Source: CAYLKS01 sp964384205 [NCBI: uncultured bacterium]
GTDB lineage: Bacteria > JAGOEH01
Assembly: GCA_964384205.1 (NCBI GenBank)
Contig: CAYLKS010000022.1
Span: 1 to 45,240, forward strand
DNA length: 45,240 bases
Reading direction: 5' to 3'
The translations under genes and the position numbers were made by a program. Positions within the stretch are counted from its first letter, which is position 1, and each line of letters starts with the position of its first letter. Shown piece by piece: positions 9,015-19,020 of the stretch. Under the pieces are notes generated by a model that saw only the letters and a list, made by a program, of their open reading frames with translations, was not told the DNA's origin and did no database searches.

Positions 9015-10099
9015 TTTTTGTATAAATTCATTCTATCTTTAACTGCCCCGATAATATCTTTATAACTTCCAATCACCTTTAAAATAATCTTTTGATCTGG
9101 TGTAATAAGAAATGTTCGTGGAATAGAAGAGACATTATAAAAACGTTGAACAACTTTTCCACTATCCAATAAAATTGGCATTGAAAGATTCAACATTTTT
9201 TTTATTTTCAAAGCTTTCTCTTTACTTCCCTCAATATTAATAGCAAAAATTTGCAAATCATCTATTTTTTCTCTATATAATTTTTCAATTAATGGCAACT
9301 CGACTCTACAAGGACCGCACCACGACGCCCAAAAAGATAATAAAACAAATTTGCCAGATAATTCCTTAAGATGCCATATATTACCATCCAAATCCACAAG
9401 AGAAAAATCAATAGCATCTTCTAAATTCTTCTTAAATACTCTGTTAAATAATTTTTCTTCCTCATTCTTGGTAAGTCCCTTTTTTGATATTGCCATATCT
9501 AAGAGTGTTTTTATTCCATAATCATTTTTTATGCTATAGGCTAAACTTAAAAAATCAATAGCATCCTTAAGATAATTTAATTCATAAGCTATCTCCCCTG
9601 CATCTTTAAAATAAAAAAAATCTTGATTGGTCTCAAAATACTGCCTTTGCTGCTTTATAATATTATATCCTGCTATCTTCATTTTCTTTTTGTATAGCAC
9701 CAGCCCTCTAAGAAAACTAATATATTCTTTTAATTCATTATTTTTATTAGCTATTCTCAACAATCTATATATTTGATTTATAAATTTATTCTTTTGAATT
9801 AAATAATAACTACCAATAATAAAAGCTTTTGTATTATCAATTTCATTTTTATTTTGCCATAATTTAAATACATTTATAATATTTTTATCATCTTGATTTT
9901 GAATAAGCTCATATATAACATAATAATATGCCTCATTATTTGTTGATGTTAAATCTTTGAGTTTTTGAAATCTAATACTATCATCTTTTATATCTAAAAT
10001 TTTAAATAATGTATCAGATTCTGGCTCTTCTAATGAATTTATATTAAAAGAATAAATTTTCAACATTAATAAAAAAAAGAGAACTATAATTTTTTTCAT
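9011..10099 (-). CDS. Exported TlpA-like thioredoxin-fold protein
   Basis: Predicted periplasmic thiol-disulfide oxidoreductase. From the ATG at 10097-10099 the protein has 362 residues: a signal peptide (MKKIIVLFFLLMLKIYSF...), a helical, TPR-like region to about 215, and a C-terminal TlpA/AhpC-TSA domain with WCGPC at 260-264 and the cis-Pro SIPRTFLI segment further on. The reading frame is open 17 codons further upstream, but a consensus promoter lies inside that stretch and the signal peptide begins at the chosen ATG. No Shine-Dalgarno is visible; the message may be leaderless. It precedes priA with a 4-base overlap, an unusual pairing. Substrate unknown. Confidence 0.85.
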   Translation of the reverse strand: MKKIIVLFFLLMLKIYSFNINSLEEPESDTLFKILDIKDDSIRFQKLKDLTSTNNEAYYYVIYELIQNQDDKNIINVFKLWQNKNEIDNTKAFIIGSYYLIQKNKFINQIYRLLRIANKNNELKEYISFLRGLVLYKKKMKIAGYNIIKQQRQYFETNQDFFYFKDAGEIAYELNYLKDAIDFLSLAYSIKNDYGIKTLLDMAISKKGLTKNEEEKLFNRVFKKNLEDAIDFSLVDLDGNIWHLKELSGKFVLLSFWASWCGPCRVELPLIEKLYREKIDDLQIFAINIEGSKEKALKIKKMLNLSMPILLDSGKVVQRFYNVSSIPRTFLITPDQKIILKVIGSYKDIIGAVKDRMNLYKK

Positions 10100-10106
10100 A
10101 CCAATA

Positions 10107-10135
10107 ATATTATTAAAATAGATTCTAAAAGTCAA
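10107..10135 (-). promoter_or_regulatory. Consensus sigma-70-type promoter of the TlpA-like/priA unit
   Basis: Read on the minus strand, TTGACT (10135-10130), a 17-base spacer and TAATAT (10112-10107) form a near-consensus promoter. Only 7 bases lie between the -10 box and the ATG at 10099, so transcription should start at or within a base or two of the start codon. Confidence 0.6.
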
Positions 10136-10231
10136 TAACTTATAATTCAATGTTAAATAATTTTATAAAAAAATATAAAAACATAAAAATAAATCATTGA
10201 TTTTTATAAAATATTTATATTAATTATAAAC

Positions 10232-10585
10232 ATGGAAAAAAATATTCTAATTTTTGATGATGACATCTTAATTATGGAAACTACCGATCAACTATTAAAA
10301 GCTATTGGTTATAGCTCTTATACTGCTAAAAACTCTCCTGAAGTATATTCAATTATAAAAAACAATCGTATAGATATCTTTATAATTGATTTCAACTTAG
10401 AAAATGAAAACAGTGGAGATATAATCAAACAGGTAAAAGGACTTTCCCCTGAAACAAAAATAATAGTATCATCCGGATTAATTAATCCTACATTTAGTGA
10501 TGACAATATTAACAATTTAATAGAGAATTACTTAAATAAGCCATATACTTTAGAAGATCTTAAAACTGTTTTAGAAAATATATGA
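10232..10585 (+). CDS. Stand-alone response-regulator receiver (REC) domain protein
   Basis: A 117-residue, CheY-sized receiver domain without an output domain. Phosphorylation-site residues are present: acidic pocket D9-D11 after the first strand, phospho-acceptor D53 (FIIDFN), the Ser at 80/81 at the end of strand 4, and K103 in NKPY. It therefore probably acts by protein-protein contact. The start ATG has no ribosome site; TATATT/TTAATT-like sequences just upstream could give a leaderless or very short-leader message. It overlaps ruvA by 4 bases (ATGA), so it heads the ruvA-aroB-aroQ run. No histidine kinase is in the window. Confidence 0.88.
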   Translation: MEKNILIFDDDILIMETTDQLLKAIGYSSYTAKNSPEVYSIIKNNRIDIFIIDFNLENENSGDIIKQVKGLSPETKIIVSSGLINPTFSDDNINNLIENYLNKPYTLEDLKTVLENI

Positions 10586-11178
10586 TTGAATATATTTCAG
10601 GTAAATTAATTATAAAAAAACCAACAGAAATAGTTATCGAGGTAGGCGGAATTGCTTATAACATAAATATTTCATTAGAAACATTTAAAGCATTACCGTC
10701 TATAAATGAAAATGTAAAGATATACACTTTATTAATAGTAAGACCAGAAAAAATATCAATTTTTGGATTTGCAACTCAAGAAGAAAAAGAAATATTTATG
10801 AAATTAATCAATATAAGTGGAATAGGTCCTAAACTTGCCCAGACAATTTTATCAGGAATATCAACTAACGAACTTACCGATAGTATTGTGGAAGAAAATG
10901 ATAAAAGAATTTATCAGATACCAGGAGTAGGCAAAAAAACTGCTGCAAAAATCATTTTTGAATTAAAAGATAAAATATTTCACAAAGAACACAATACTAA
11001 AATAGATGGAACTTCCAAAACCACAGAAGCATCAAATATTATTAATGAAGCTATCCTTGCATTGGAAAGTCTCGGAATCGAAAAGAAAAAAGCTCAAAAA
11101 AAGATAGAACAAGTTCTAAAAACTCAAAATCAAGTTAAAAATGTAGAAGAATTAATTAAATTAGCTTTAGCAAGGTGA
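10582..11178 (+). CDS. ruvA: Holliday junction branch migration protein RuvA
   Basis: Binds four-way DNA junctions and loads the RuvB motor. At 198 residues it has the full RuvA layout: N-terminal OB-fold (about 1-62, starting MIEYISGKLI), tandem helix-hairpin-helix region (SGIGPKLAQTILSG about 74-87 and PGVGKKTAAKIIFELKDK about 114-131), a linker, and the C-terminal RuvB-binding domain (about 150-198) with EALESLG-like and KKAQKKIEQ elements. The start overlaps the receiver-domain gene. ruvB and ruvC are not in this window. Confidence 0.96.
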   Translation: MIEYISGKLIIKKPTEIVIEVGGIAYNINISLETFKALPSINENVKIYTLLIVRPEKISIFGFATQEEKEIFMKLINISGIGPKLAQTILSGISTNELTDSIVEENDKRIYQIPGVGKKTAAKIIFELKDKIFHKEHNTKIDGTSKTTEASNIINEAILALESLGIEKKKAQKKIEQVLKTQNQVKNVEELIKLALAR

Positions 11179-11184
11179 TAAAAA

Positions 11185-12267
11185 GTGGAACAAATTTTTG
11201 AAATTTTAAATTTAGATCTAAAAGAAAAAAGCTATAATATCTATATTGGTAAAAACCTCAATGAGTCTATATTGAAATATACCAAATTTTATCCCAAATT
11301 TTGTATAATTACTAATACAACAATTTACAATATATATAAAGAGCATTTGAAAAATTTTAATACAGAATATATTATTCAATTACCCGATGGGGAAAAATAT
11401 AAAGATATCACCTCTGTAAATGAAATATTTAACCATCTTATAAACTATAATTTTGGAAGAGATAGTTTACTTATTGCATTTGGAGGCGGTGTAATTGGTG
11501 ATATAACCGGTTTTGCAGCATCAACTTTTATGCGGGGAATTGATTATATTCAAATGCCAACAACTCTTCTTGCAATGGTTGATAGTAGTGTGGGCGGAAA
11601 AACTGCTGTAAATTTTAATGAAGGTAAAAATTTAGTAGGTTCATTTTATCAACCAAAAGCAGTATTTATTGATATAAATTTTCTTAACACATTACCATCA
11701 AGGGAATTTAATGCAGGGCTTGCTGAAATAATCAAATACGGTTTTATAGCAGATAAAAATTTTTTCTATTATTTAATTGATAATAAAGAAAAAATAAAAA
11801 AATTAGATGAAGAAGTCATAACCAATATTATAGCAAAAAGCTGTTTAATTAAATCACATATAGTATCAATAGATGAAAAAGAACAAGGCTTAAGAAGTAT
11901 TTTAAATTTTGGCCATACTTTAGGACATGCTATCGAAAGTTATACAAATTATAATTATTATTTACATGGAGAGGCGGTAGCAATTGGTATACTTGGTATT
12001 ACAAAGTATCTGGTAAACAACGGAATTCTATCTAATGAAATTTATAACTTAACAAAAGATTTTTTTAAATATTTCAATATTCCTTTTAATATACCTAAAG
12101 AATTTGAAACTAAAAAAATCATTGAAAAGCTTGTATTCGATAAAAAAAACAAAAATGGAAAAAATAAATGGGTATTATTAAAGCAGCTTGGTGTTCCTGT
12201 CTGGGAACAACACCTCACAACAAAAGAAGTAGAAAAAATTATAATGGATTTAAAAAATGAAGAATAA
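11185..12267 (+). CDS. aroB: 3-dehydroquinate synthase
   Basis: Second step of the shikimate pathway: DAHP to 3-dehydroquinate, NAD and divalent-metal dependent, in the cytoplasm. The 360-residue protein carries PDGEKYK (68-73), the NAD-binding FGGGVIGD (99-106), the [17 protein letters not shown] segment, [10 protein letters not shown] (134-143), and metal ligands E181 (GLAEIIKYG), H244 (NFGHTLGHA) and H261 (HGEAV). It starts with GTG at 11185, with AAGGTG shortly upstream, seven bases after the ruvA stop. The 3' end overlaps aroQ by 11 bases, so two shikimate steps are translated together. Confidence 0.96.
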   Translation: MEQIFEILNLDLKEKSYNIYIGKNLNESILKYTKFYPKFCIITNTTIYNIYKEHLKNFNTEYIIQLPDGEKYKDITSVNEIFNHLINYNFGRDSLLIAFGGGVIGDITGFAASTFMRGIDYIQMPTTLLAMVDSSVGGKTAVNFNEGKNLVGSFYQPKAVFIDINFLNTLPSREFNAGLAEIIKYGFIADKNFFYYLIDNKEKIKKLDEEVITNIIAKSCLIKSHIVSIDEKEQGLRSILNFGHTLGHAIESYTNYNYYLHGEAVAIGILGITKYLVNNGILSNEIYNLTKDFFKYFNIPFNIPKEFETKKIIEKLVFDKKNKNGKNKWVLLKQLGVPVWEQHLTTKEVEKIIMDLKNEE

Positions 12268-12697
12268 AATTTTAGTAATTAACGGGCCAAATCTAAATTT
12301 ATTAGGAAAAAGAGAACCTGATATTTATGGGAATTTAACTCTTGATGAACTTGAGAAACAACTAAAAGAATATGGACAAATAAAGAATATCAATATAGAA
12401 TTTTTTCAAAGCAATTCCGAAGGCGCTATTATAGATAAAATACAACAGGCTAATGAAAAATTTGATGGCATTATTATAAATGCTGGAGCATATACTCATA
12501 CAAGTATTGCTATAAGAGATGCTATATCATCAATATCAATACCTGCTATAGAAGTGCATATTTCAAATATATTCAGGCGAGAAAAATTTAGACATACCTC
12601 ATATTTGAGTGATGTGTGTATTGGTTCGATAGTTGGATTTGGAAAATACAGTTATTTTCTTGCAGTGGATTATTTTGAAAAAACTTTACAAAAGTAA
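12257..12697 (+). CDS. aroQ: 3-dehydroquinate dehydratase, type II
   Basis: Third shikimate step, dehydration of 3-dehydroquinate. The 146-residue length and the N-terminal [18 protein letters not shown] signature (9-25) identify the small dodecameric type II enzyme. Catalytic and binding residues are in place: R19, Y24, N75, H81 (NAGAYTH) and H101 (EVHISNI). It begins inside the last codons of aroB (11-base overlap) and is the last gene before a 90-base gap that carries a possible promoter for the next pair. Confidence 0.96.
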   Translation: MKNKILVINGPNLNLLGKREPDIYGNLTLDELEKQLKEYGQIKNINIEFFQSNSEGAIIDKIQQANEKFDGIIINAGAYTHTSIAIRDAISSISIPAIEVHISNIFRREKFRHTSYLSDVCIGSIVGFGKYSYFLAVDYFEKTLQK

Positions 12698-12706
12698 AAA
12701 AAAATC

Positions 12707-12767
12707 TTGCTTTGTCAAAAAATATTTATTATCTAATTATGATAATGTTATGCGTGTATTAATTAGA
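12707..12767 (+). promoter_or_regulatory. Likely promoter/leader region with an 8-bp inverted repeat upstream of the small membrane protein and eno
   Basis: TTGCTT/TTGTCA elements at 12707-12717 are followed by AT-rich -10 candidates around 12730-12743, none of them perfect. TCTAATTA (12732-12739) and TAATTAGA (12760-12767) form an inverted repeat with a 20-base spacer, which could be an operator or a leader hairpin. Downstream is a strong AAGGAGG-type ribosome site before the ATG at 12788. Confidence 0.35.
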
Positions 12768-12787
12768 CTTCTATACAAGGAGGAAAA

Positions 12788-13009
12788 ATGACTTTAGTAA
12801 AATGGATCGGCTATTTAATAATTGCGTTCGGTTCTGCACCTTTTTGGGAAAAACTTGTAAAATTTTCATTTGATGTAGAATATAATTTTTTAACAGAATG
12901 GACCGGTATTTCTCCCAATAGTTTAATGGTAATTGGATTGTTATTATTAGTAGTAGGAATTATAATCGTATTTTTTAGTGAAAAAAAATTAGCAGAAAAA
13001 ACAGCATAA
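12788..13009 (+). CDS. Small two-helix membrane protein of unknown function
   Basis: A 73-residue protein with two predicted membrane segments, at about 5-25 (WIGYLIIAFGSAPFWEKL region, less hydrophobic) and a clear one at about 46-64 (LMVIGLLLLVVGIIIVFF), and a charged KKLAEKTA tail. It has an excellent AAGGAGG ribosome site and lies 18 bases before eno, so it is likely co-expressed with that abundant enzyme. No family recognised. Confidence 0.75.
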   Translation: MTLVKWIGYLIIAFGSAPFWEKLVKFSFDVEYNFLTEWTGISPNSLMVIGLLLLVVGIIIVFFSEKKLAEKTA

Positions 13010-13027
13010 TAAAAAGGAGTTGTTTAA

Positions 13028-14314
<1,287 letters not shown>

Positions 14315-14344
14315 ATTAACAAAATATCTTAAAAATTAAATTCA

Positions 14345-14378
14345 AAGGTAGAGAGTAAATTGCTCTCTACCTTTTTTA
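14345..14378 (+). terminator. Intrinsic terminator after eno
   Basis: Perfect 11-bp stem AAGGTAGAGAG / CTCTCTACCTT (14345-14355 with 14363-14373), 7-base loop, and a run of T from 14372. It lies 31 bases after the eno stop and ends that transcription unit. Confidence 0.93.
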
Positions 14379-14602
14379 TTTTATATAAAATATTTTTGTA
14401 AAAGCTCAAAAATATGACTTTTGAAAACAAACTCAACCTCCTATATCCAACTATATAATAAAAAATTTAACTTGATTTTTTTTCAAAAATTAATAAAATA
14501 AATAAATGAGCTTTTCCGTAAATCTCTATTGATTTATAAAATTGTAAATTTTTACTTATAACAAATGTTATTTATTATTATTTAAAGCAAGGAGTGGGGT
14601 CA

Positions 14603-16000
14603 ATGAAATTATTTATGGCATTATCAATTATTACAATACTATGTTTTTACTCTTTTGCTAATGGAGAACTTAATATGGAAAAAATAAAAAATATGATAAA
14701 GCAAGGTAAATTCACAGAAGCTCAAAAAATAATAAAATCAAGTTTAGTTAATTGTCAAAAAGCTAAAATAAAAAAATCTCTTATATATGAATTAAAAAGG
14801 ATGGAAAGGATACTTCTTGATTTTACATTAACTAAAGAAGAGGCATTTAACCAGGCTTACAAAATTTATCCAATAACAAAAAAACAATTTAATAAATGGG
14901 AAAAAGAAGGCTATGTTGAGTATATGATTATAGATGATAAAAAATTATATTTTAAATGGGCTGGCAATAATCTTTTTAGAGTATGTCCTGAAGCAAAAAA
15001 ACTAATTAAAAATGATAATTTAACAGATTCAGTTTCAATATTACTTAATCAAAATATTTCAAAGATAAAAAAAGAATTTAAAGAAACAAAAAAAAATCTT
15101 CTTCAGCCTAAAAATATCAAAATTACATATCAAATAAAATTAAAACCAAATCAAAATTTACAAGATGAAGTAATAAGGGCATGGTTACCATTTCCTCAGC
15201 AACACAAAAGACAACAAAATATTAAATTAATTAATACCTATCCGCAAAACTATATACTATCCCCGGCTAATTTTGATCATAGCAGCATATATTTTGAGCA
15301 ATTATATCAAGACCAGCCTGTTGAATTTCTGGTGGAATTTACATATACATCCTATGGTTTTTACAATGAATACAATCCAGATATTGCAACAAATACCTAT
15401 CCTGATAGTCTCAAAAAATATACACAGGAAAAATTCCCCCACATACAATTTACTGACATAATAAAAAATTTATCAGAAGAAATAGTGCAAAATGAAAAAA
15501 ATCACTTTAAAATAGCTAAAAAAATATATATCTGGATAAGCAAAAATATTGTATGGGCAGCAGCAAGAGAATATAGTACAATAAGAAATATTCCAGAATA
15601 TGCAATAAAACATAAATGGGGAGATTGTGGTATACAAACATTGCTTCTCATAACATTATGTAGATATAATAATATACCAGCAAGATGGCAAACGGGTTGG
15701 GTAGCAATAAGTAATAATTCAGGAATGCACGATTGGGCTGAAATATTTATTGAACCTTATGGGTGGATACCAGTTGATCCTTCTTATAGTGACATAAATC
15801 TTGATTTTTATTTTGGAAATATCGATAGCTATAGATTAATTATTAATAAAGATTTTAGCTCTCGTTTATATCCAATGAAAACATATATTCGTTCGGAAAC
15901 AGTTGATTTTCAAAGAGGGGAAGTTGAATACGCAATAGATAATCTTTATTTTAATTTATGGAACTGGAAATTTAAAGCTGAGATATTGAATGAAAATTAA
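14603..16000 (+). CDS. Exported transglutaminase-like (cysteine protease fold) protein
   Basis: 465 residues from the ATG at 14603, which has AAGGAG 8 bases upstream; an in-frame GTG at 14594 overlaps that ribosome site and is unlikely. A signal peptide (about 1-20) is followed by a helical, Lys-rich region and, in the second half, a transglutaminase-like domain with the Cys-His-Asp triad: C342 (KWGDCGIQTLL), H376 (GMHDWAE) and D392 (PVDPSY). The surrounding IPARWQTGWV and YGWIPVDPS motifs are typical of bacterial TGc domains, which are generally proteases, peptidases or amidases rather than cross-linkers. Substrate is unknown. It overlaps the following MFS gene by 11 bases. Confidence 0.87.
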   Translation: MKLFMALSIITILCFYSFANGELNMEKIKNMIKQGKFTEAQKIIKSSLVNCQKAKIKKSLIYELKRMERILLDFTLTKEEAFNQAYKIYPITKKQFNKWEKEGYVEYMIIDDKKLYFKWAGNNLFRVCPEAKKLIKNDNLTDSVSILLNQNISKIKKEFKETKKNLLQPKNIKITYQIKLKPNQNLQDEVIRAWLPFPQQHKRQQNIKLINTYPQNYILSPANFDHSSIYFEQLYQDQPVEFLVEFTYTSYGFYNEYNPDIATNTYPDSLKKYTQEKFPHIQFTDIIKNLSEEIVQNEKNHFKIAKKIYIWISKNIVWAAAREYSTIRNIPEYAIKHKWGDCGIQTLLLITLCRYNNIPARWQTGWVAISNNSGMHDWAEIFIEPYGWIPVDPSYSDINLDFYFGNIDSYRLIINKDFSSRLYPMKTYIRSETVDFQRGEVEYAIDNLYFNLWNWKFKAEILNEN

Positions 16001-17213
16001 CAAACAAATTTTTAGCTGGACATTATACGACTGGGCTAATTCTGGATATATAACAACTGTTGCAACTGTATTTTTTCCATTATTTTTAAAAAACTACTGG
16101 GCAGCAAATATTAGTCCTCAAAAAAGTACCTTTTATTTAGGTTTTACCAATTCTTTAGTAAGCCTATTTGTATTTATTTTTGCTCCATTATTGGGGCATA
16201 TCTCTGATAAGAAAAAAAATAAAAAACAATTTTTAACTTTTTTCATAATAACAGGTAGTATATCTGCCATCTTATTATCACAAGTAGATAAAGGCCAATA
16301 TATTCTGGCACTTTTTATATTTTTTATAAGTATTCTCTCATTTGCAGCCTCATTAGTATTTTATGACGCCCTATTACTTCACATAACAGATAAAAAAAAC
16401 TTTGATTTTGTTTCGTCACTTGGATATGCAATAGGATATTTAGGAGGAGGATTACTATTTATTATAAATATTACTATGGTAATTTTCTACAATAAATGGG
16501 GGTTTAAAAACTCAGTTGAAGGAGTTAAAGCATCTTTTATATCAGTTGGCATCTGGTGGCTTATTTTTAGTATTCCTATGTTGTTATTTGTAAAAGAAAA
16601 AACAACCAAAAATAGTTCTACAGGCATTATTAATTTTAAAAAAATATTCCAAACTATAAAAAATATACGTAAAAATAGAAATTTATTCTTTTTTATAATT
16701 GGCTATTTATTCTACATTGATGCAGTAGACACAACAATCAAAATGTCAATGGATTATGGAAAGGCCTTGGGCATGGAGGATAATGGGCTCATACTGGCAT
16801 TTTTGATAGTTCAGTTTATAGCAATATTTGGTACAATGCTGATGAACTTTATAAGCAATCATATAGGGCCGAAAAAAACAGTTCAAATTGGTCTCTATGG
16901 TTATATTTCTATAATAATAGCAGCCATTTTTATGACTAAAACCATACACTTTTTTCTAATAGCTATAGTTGTGGGGTTATTTCAGGGAGGGGTTCAAAGC
17001 CTTTCACGTTCAATATATGCCAGGCTTATACCACAGAATGAAAGTGGCGAATACTTTGGTTTTTTTAATCTTATAGGAAAATTTGCCGCTATAATTGGGC
17101 CATTTTTAGTGGGTTTATTCTCTCTCCTAACAAACAATAACAGAATCGGTATATCTATAATTCTTATAATTATTCTAATTGGTGTACACTTCTTAAATAA
17201 AGTCAAAATTTAA
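15990..17213 (+). CDS. MFS transporter, UMF1/Atg22-like family
   Basis: Integral membrane protein of 407 residues with about 12 hydrophobic segments. The N-terminal FSWTLYDWANSGYITTVATVFFPLFLKNYW region is characteristic of the UMF1 family of the major facilitator superfamily, and GHISDKKKNKKQ after helix 2 fits the MFS loop 2-3 motif. QGGVQSLSRSIYARLIPQNESGEYFGFFNL, in the second half, is also typical of this family. Substrate is not known; distant yeast relatives (Atg22) export amino acids from the vacuole. It starts inside the transglutaminase-like gene and is followed by the ligase gene after 13 bases. Confidence 0.87.
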   Translation: MKINKQIFSWTLYDWANSGYITTVATVFFPLFLKNYWAANISPQKSTFYLGFTNSLVSLFVFIFAPLLGHISDKKKNKKQFLTFFIITGSISAILLSQVDKGQYILALFIFFISILSFAASLVFYDALLLHITDKKNFDFVSSLGYAIGYLGGGLLFIINITMVIFYNKWGFKNSVEGVKASFISVGIWWLIFSIPMLLFVKEKTTKNSSTGIINFKKIFQTIKNIRKNRNLFFFIIGYLFYIDAVDTTIKMSMDYGKALGMEDNGLILAFLIVQFIAIFGTMLMNFISNHIGPKKTVQIGLYGYISIIIAAIFMTKTIHFFLIAIVVGLFQGGVQSLSRSIYARLIPQNESGEYFGFFNLIGKFAAIIGPFLVGLFSLLTNNNRIGISIILIIILIGVHFLNKVKI

Positions 17214-17226
17214 CAATGGAGGATAT

Positions 17227-18753
17227 GTGATACTTTATAAGGAATTTGTTAAAACAGCTAAAAAATATCCAGATAAAATCGCAATAATTGACAAAATGTC
17301 AAATAAAGAAATGACATTTGCAAAAACACTTATCGCGTCTTTAATTTTATCATCAAAACTAAAAAATATAAAGGAAGATTTTATAGGAATAATGTTACCC
17401 TCTTCTTTAGGAAGTATTTTATCTGTAATAGCCACATCATTTGCTGGAAAAATACCTGTTATGATAAATTTTTCGACAGGAGCAGAAGAAAATATATTAT
17501 ATTCTCAAAAAAAGCTTGGTTTTTCAACAGTATTAACTTCAAAAAAATTACTTGAAAAAATAAACTGCAATGAAATTGAAGGAATGATTTTTATTGAAGA
17601 TATTTTACTAAAAATCCATTTGAAAGACAAAATAAAAGCAGCAGCAATAGCAAATATGCCAGTATATATTATAAATAAATATTTTATGCCCAAAGCAGAT
17701 CCTGATGACGTAGCTGTTATGCTATTTACAAGTGGAAGTGAAAAAGACCCAAAAGCAGTAATGCTAACCCACAAAAATATATATACAAATATTAGATTAC
17801 TTCTTGAAACTTTTAATATTTCAGAAGAAGAAATCATGTTAGCAAATCTTCCCCAATTTCATGTATTTGGCTTCACTGTACAACTATGGCTACCTCTTAT
17901 TAAAGGCCTTAAAAATATCACATATCCAAATCCGCTGGATTATAAAACTATATGTAAAATTATCAGAGAAGAAAAAATCACAATAATGATAGGAACTCCT
18001 GCCTTTTTTTCTGGCTATCTAAGGGCATCCAAAGAAGGAGATTTTAAATCTATAAAATATGCAATAACAGGAGCTGATAAATTACCAGAACAATTAAGAA
18101 AAGATTTTCTCATAAAACATAACATAGAAATCTATGAAGGTTATGGAACAACAGAAACGAGCCCTGTAGTATCAGTTAATTTTCCCGGAAATAATAAACC
18201 AGGCAGTATTGGACTCCCTCTCAAAGAAGTTCAAATAAAAATAGTTCATCCAGAAACTAATGAAGAACTTCCTATAGGAGAAATAGGAAAAATATTAGTA
18301 AAAGGCGATATTGTAATGAAAGGTTATTTTAATGATTTAGAAGAAACTTCACTTAGATTAAAAAATGGTTGGTATGATACAGGAGATATGGGAATGTTAG
18401 ATGAAGATGGTTATCTATGGCATAAAGGAAGGTTAAAAAGATTTGTAAAAATTGCAGGGGAGATGGTGTCGTTAGTAAAAATAGAAAATGTATTAGAAAA
18501 ATTTTTGCCTGAAGGATGTGAATGCTGTGTTGTTGAACTACCCGATTACACTAAAGGAGCAAAGATTATTGCAGCTGTTACTCAAGAAGTAAAAGCAAAA
18601 AAAATTATAAAGGAAATGAGTAAACAATTACCACCAATATATCTTCCAAAGCAGTTTGTAGTTCTTGAAGAACTCCCTAAAAGAGGCACAGGAAAAATTG
18701 ATTTTAGAAAAATCACAGAGCTTGTTCAGGAAAAATTGCAAAAAAATAAATGA
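17227..18753 (+). CDS. AMP-forming acyl ligase, Aas-like (acyl-CoA/acyl-ACP synthetase domain only)
   Basis: ANL-superfamily enzyme that activates a carboxylic acid as an adenylate and passes it to CoA, ACP or a similar thiol. The 508 residues show the P-loop-like LFTSGSEKDPKAVMLTHKN (from 166), GYGTTETSP (305-313), GWYDTGD (381-387), the hinge GRLKRFVKIAGE (401-412) and catalytic K490 (GTGKID). The KIAGEMVSL and following region resemble the ligase half of Aas (lysophospholipid acylation), but the acyltransferase half is absent. It starts with GTG after GGAGG; the only nearby ATG is followed directly by a stop. Substrate uncertain; fatty acid is the best guess. Confidence 0.85.
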   Translation: MILYKEFVKTAKKYPDKIAIIDKMSNKEMTFAKTLIASLILSSKLKNIKEDFIGIMLPSSLGSILSVIATSFAGKIPVMINFSTGAEENILYSQKKLGFSTVLTSKKLLEKINCNEIEGMIFIEDILLKIHLKDKIKAAAIANMPVYIINKYFMPKADPDDVAVMLFTSGSEKDPKAVMLTHKNIYTNIRLLLETFNISEEEIMLANLPQFHVFGFTVQLWLPLIKGLKNITYPNPLDYKTICKIIREEKITIMIGTPAFFSGYLRASKEGDFKSIKYAITGADKLPEQLRKDFLIKHNIEIYEGYGTTETSPVVSVNFPGNNKPGSIGLPLKEVQIKIVHPETNEELPIGEIGKILVKGDIVMKGYFNDLEETSLRLKNGWYDTGDMGMLDEDGYLWHKGRLKRFVKIAGEMVSLVKIENVLEKFLPEGCECCVVELPDYTKGAKIIAAVTQEVKAKKIIKEMSKQLPPIYLPKQFVVLEELPKRGTGKIDFRKITELVQEKLQKNK

Positions 18754-18769
18754 TGTTGTAAAAAAAATA

Positions 18770-18798
18770 TTGACATTTCGGAAAAAAATATGTATACT
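18770..18798 (+). promoter_or_regulatory. Strong promoter of the tRNA-Pro gene
   Basis: TTGACA (18770-18775), a 17-base spacer and TATACT (18793-18798) are close to the sigma-70 consensus; transcription should start about 6 bases before the tRNA. It lies directly behind the ligase stop codon. Confidence 0.85.
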
Positions 18799-18810
18799 AC
18801 AACTCACAAT

Positions 18811-18885
18811 CGGGGCGTAGCGCAGTCCGGTTAGCGCACCTGTCTTGGGAACAGGGGGTCGGTGGTTCGAATCCACTCGCCCCGA
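18811..18885 (+). tRNA. tRNA-Pro (anticodon TGG)
   Basis: A complete cloverleaf of 75 bases. The acceptor stem CGGGGCG pairs with CGCCCCG, followed by discriminator A; the anticodon stem CCTGT/ACAGG carries loop CTTGGGA with anticodon TGG at 18846-18848; the T-loop GGTTCGAATCC is standard. The 3' CCA is not encoded, so it must be added by a nucleotidyltransferase. A run of T follows directly but no separate terminator hairpin. Confidence 0.97.
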
Positions 18886-19020
18886 TTTTTTATACTCTCA
18901 CTTTCTCTGTTCAAATATAGTTTGTCTGTTGAGGTTCATTAAAAAATTTCTCAAATATTTTAAAAATTTTTTCAATATTATAAATCTCTTATAACAATTT
19001 TGATATTTTTGCAAAAAAAA

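Noticed and set aside
10100-10150. Upstream start for the TlpA-like protein
   Set aside because: The extra 17 codons contain a consensus promoter and would place a charged stretch before a normal signal peptide.
12732-12767. TCTAATTA/TAATTAGA inverted repeat as a firm operator
   Set aside because: Arms are purely short and AT-rich, so chance is quite possible; kept only as part of a low-confidence promoter region.
14594-14602. GTG start for the transglutaminase-like gene
   Set aside because: It lies within the GGAG ribosome site; the ATG at 14603 is correctly spaced.
18628-18876. Minus-strand open frame beginning M-D-S-N-H-R-P-P over the tRNA
   Set aside because: Its first part is the reverse complement of the tRNA-Pro gene, a well-known source of false protein entries, and the rest is antisense to the ligase gene.
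18885-18892. T-run after the tRNA as an intrinsic terminator
   Set aside because: The only stem before it is the tRNA acceptor stem itself; no separate hairpin is present, although termination there cannot be excluded.
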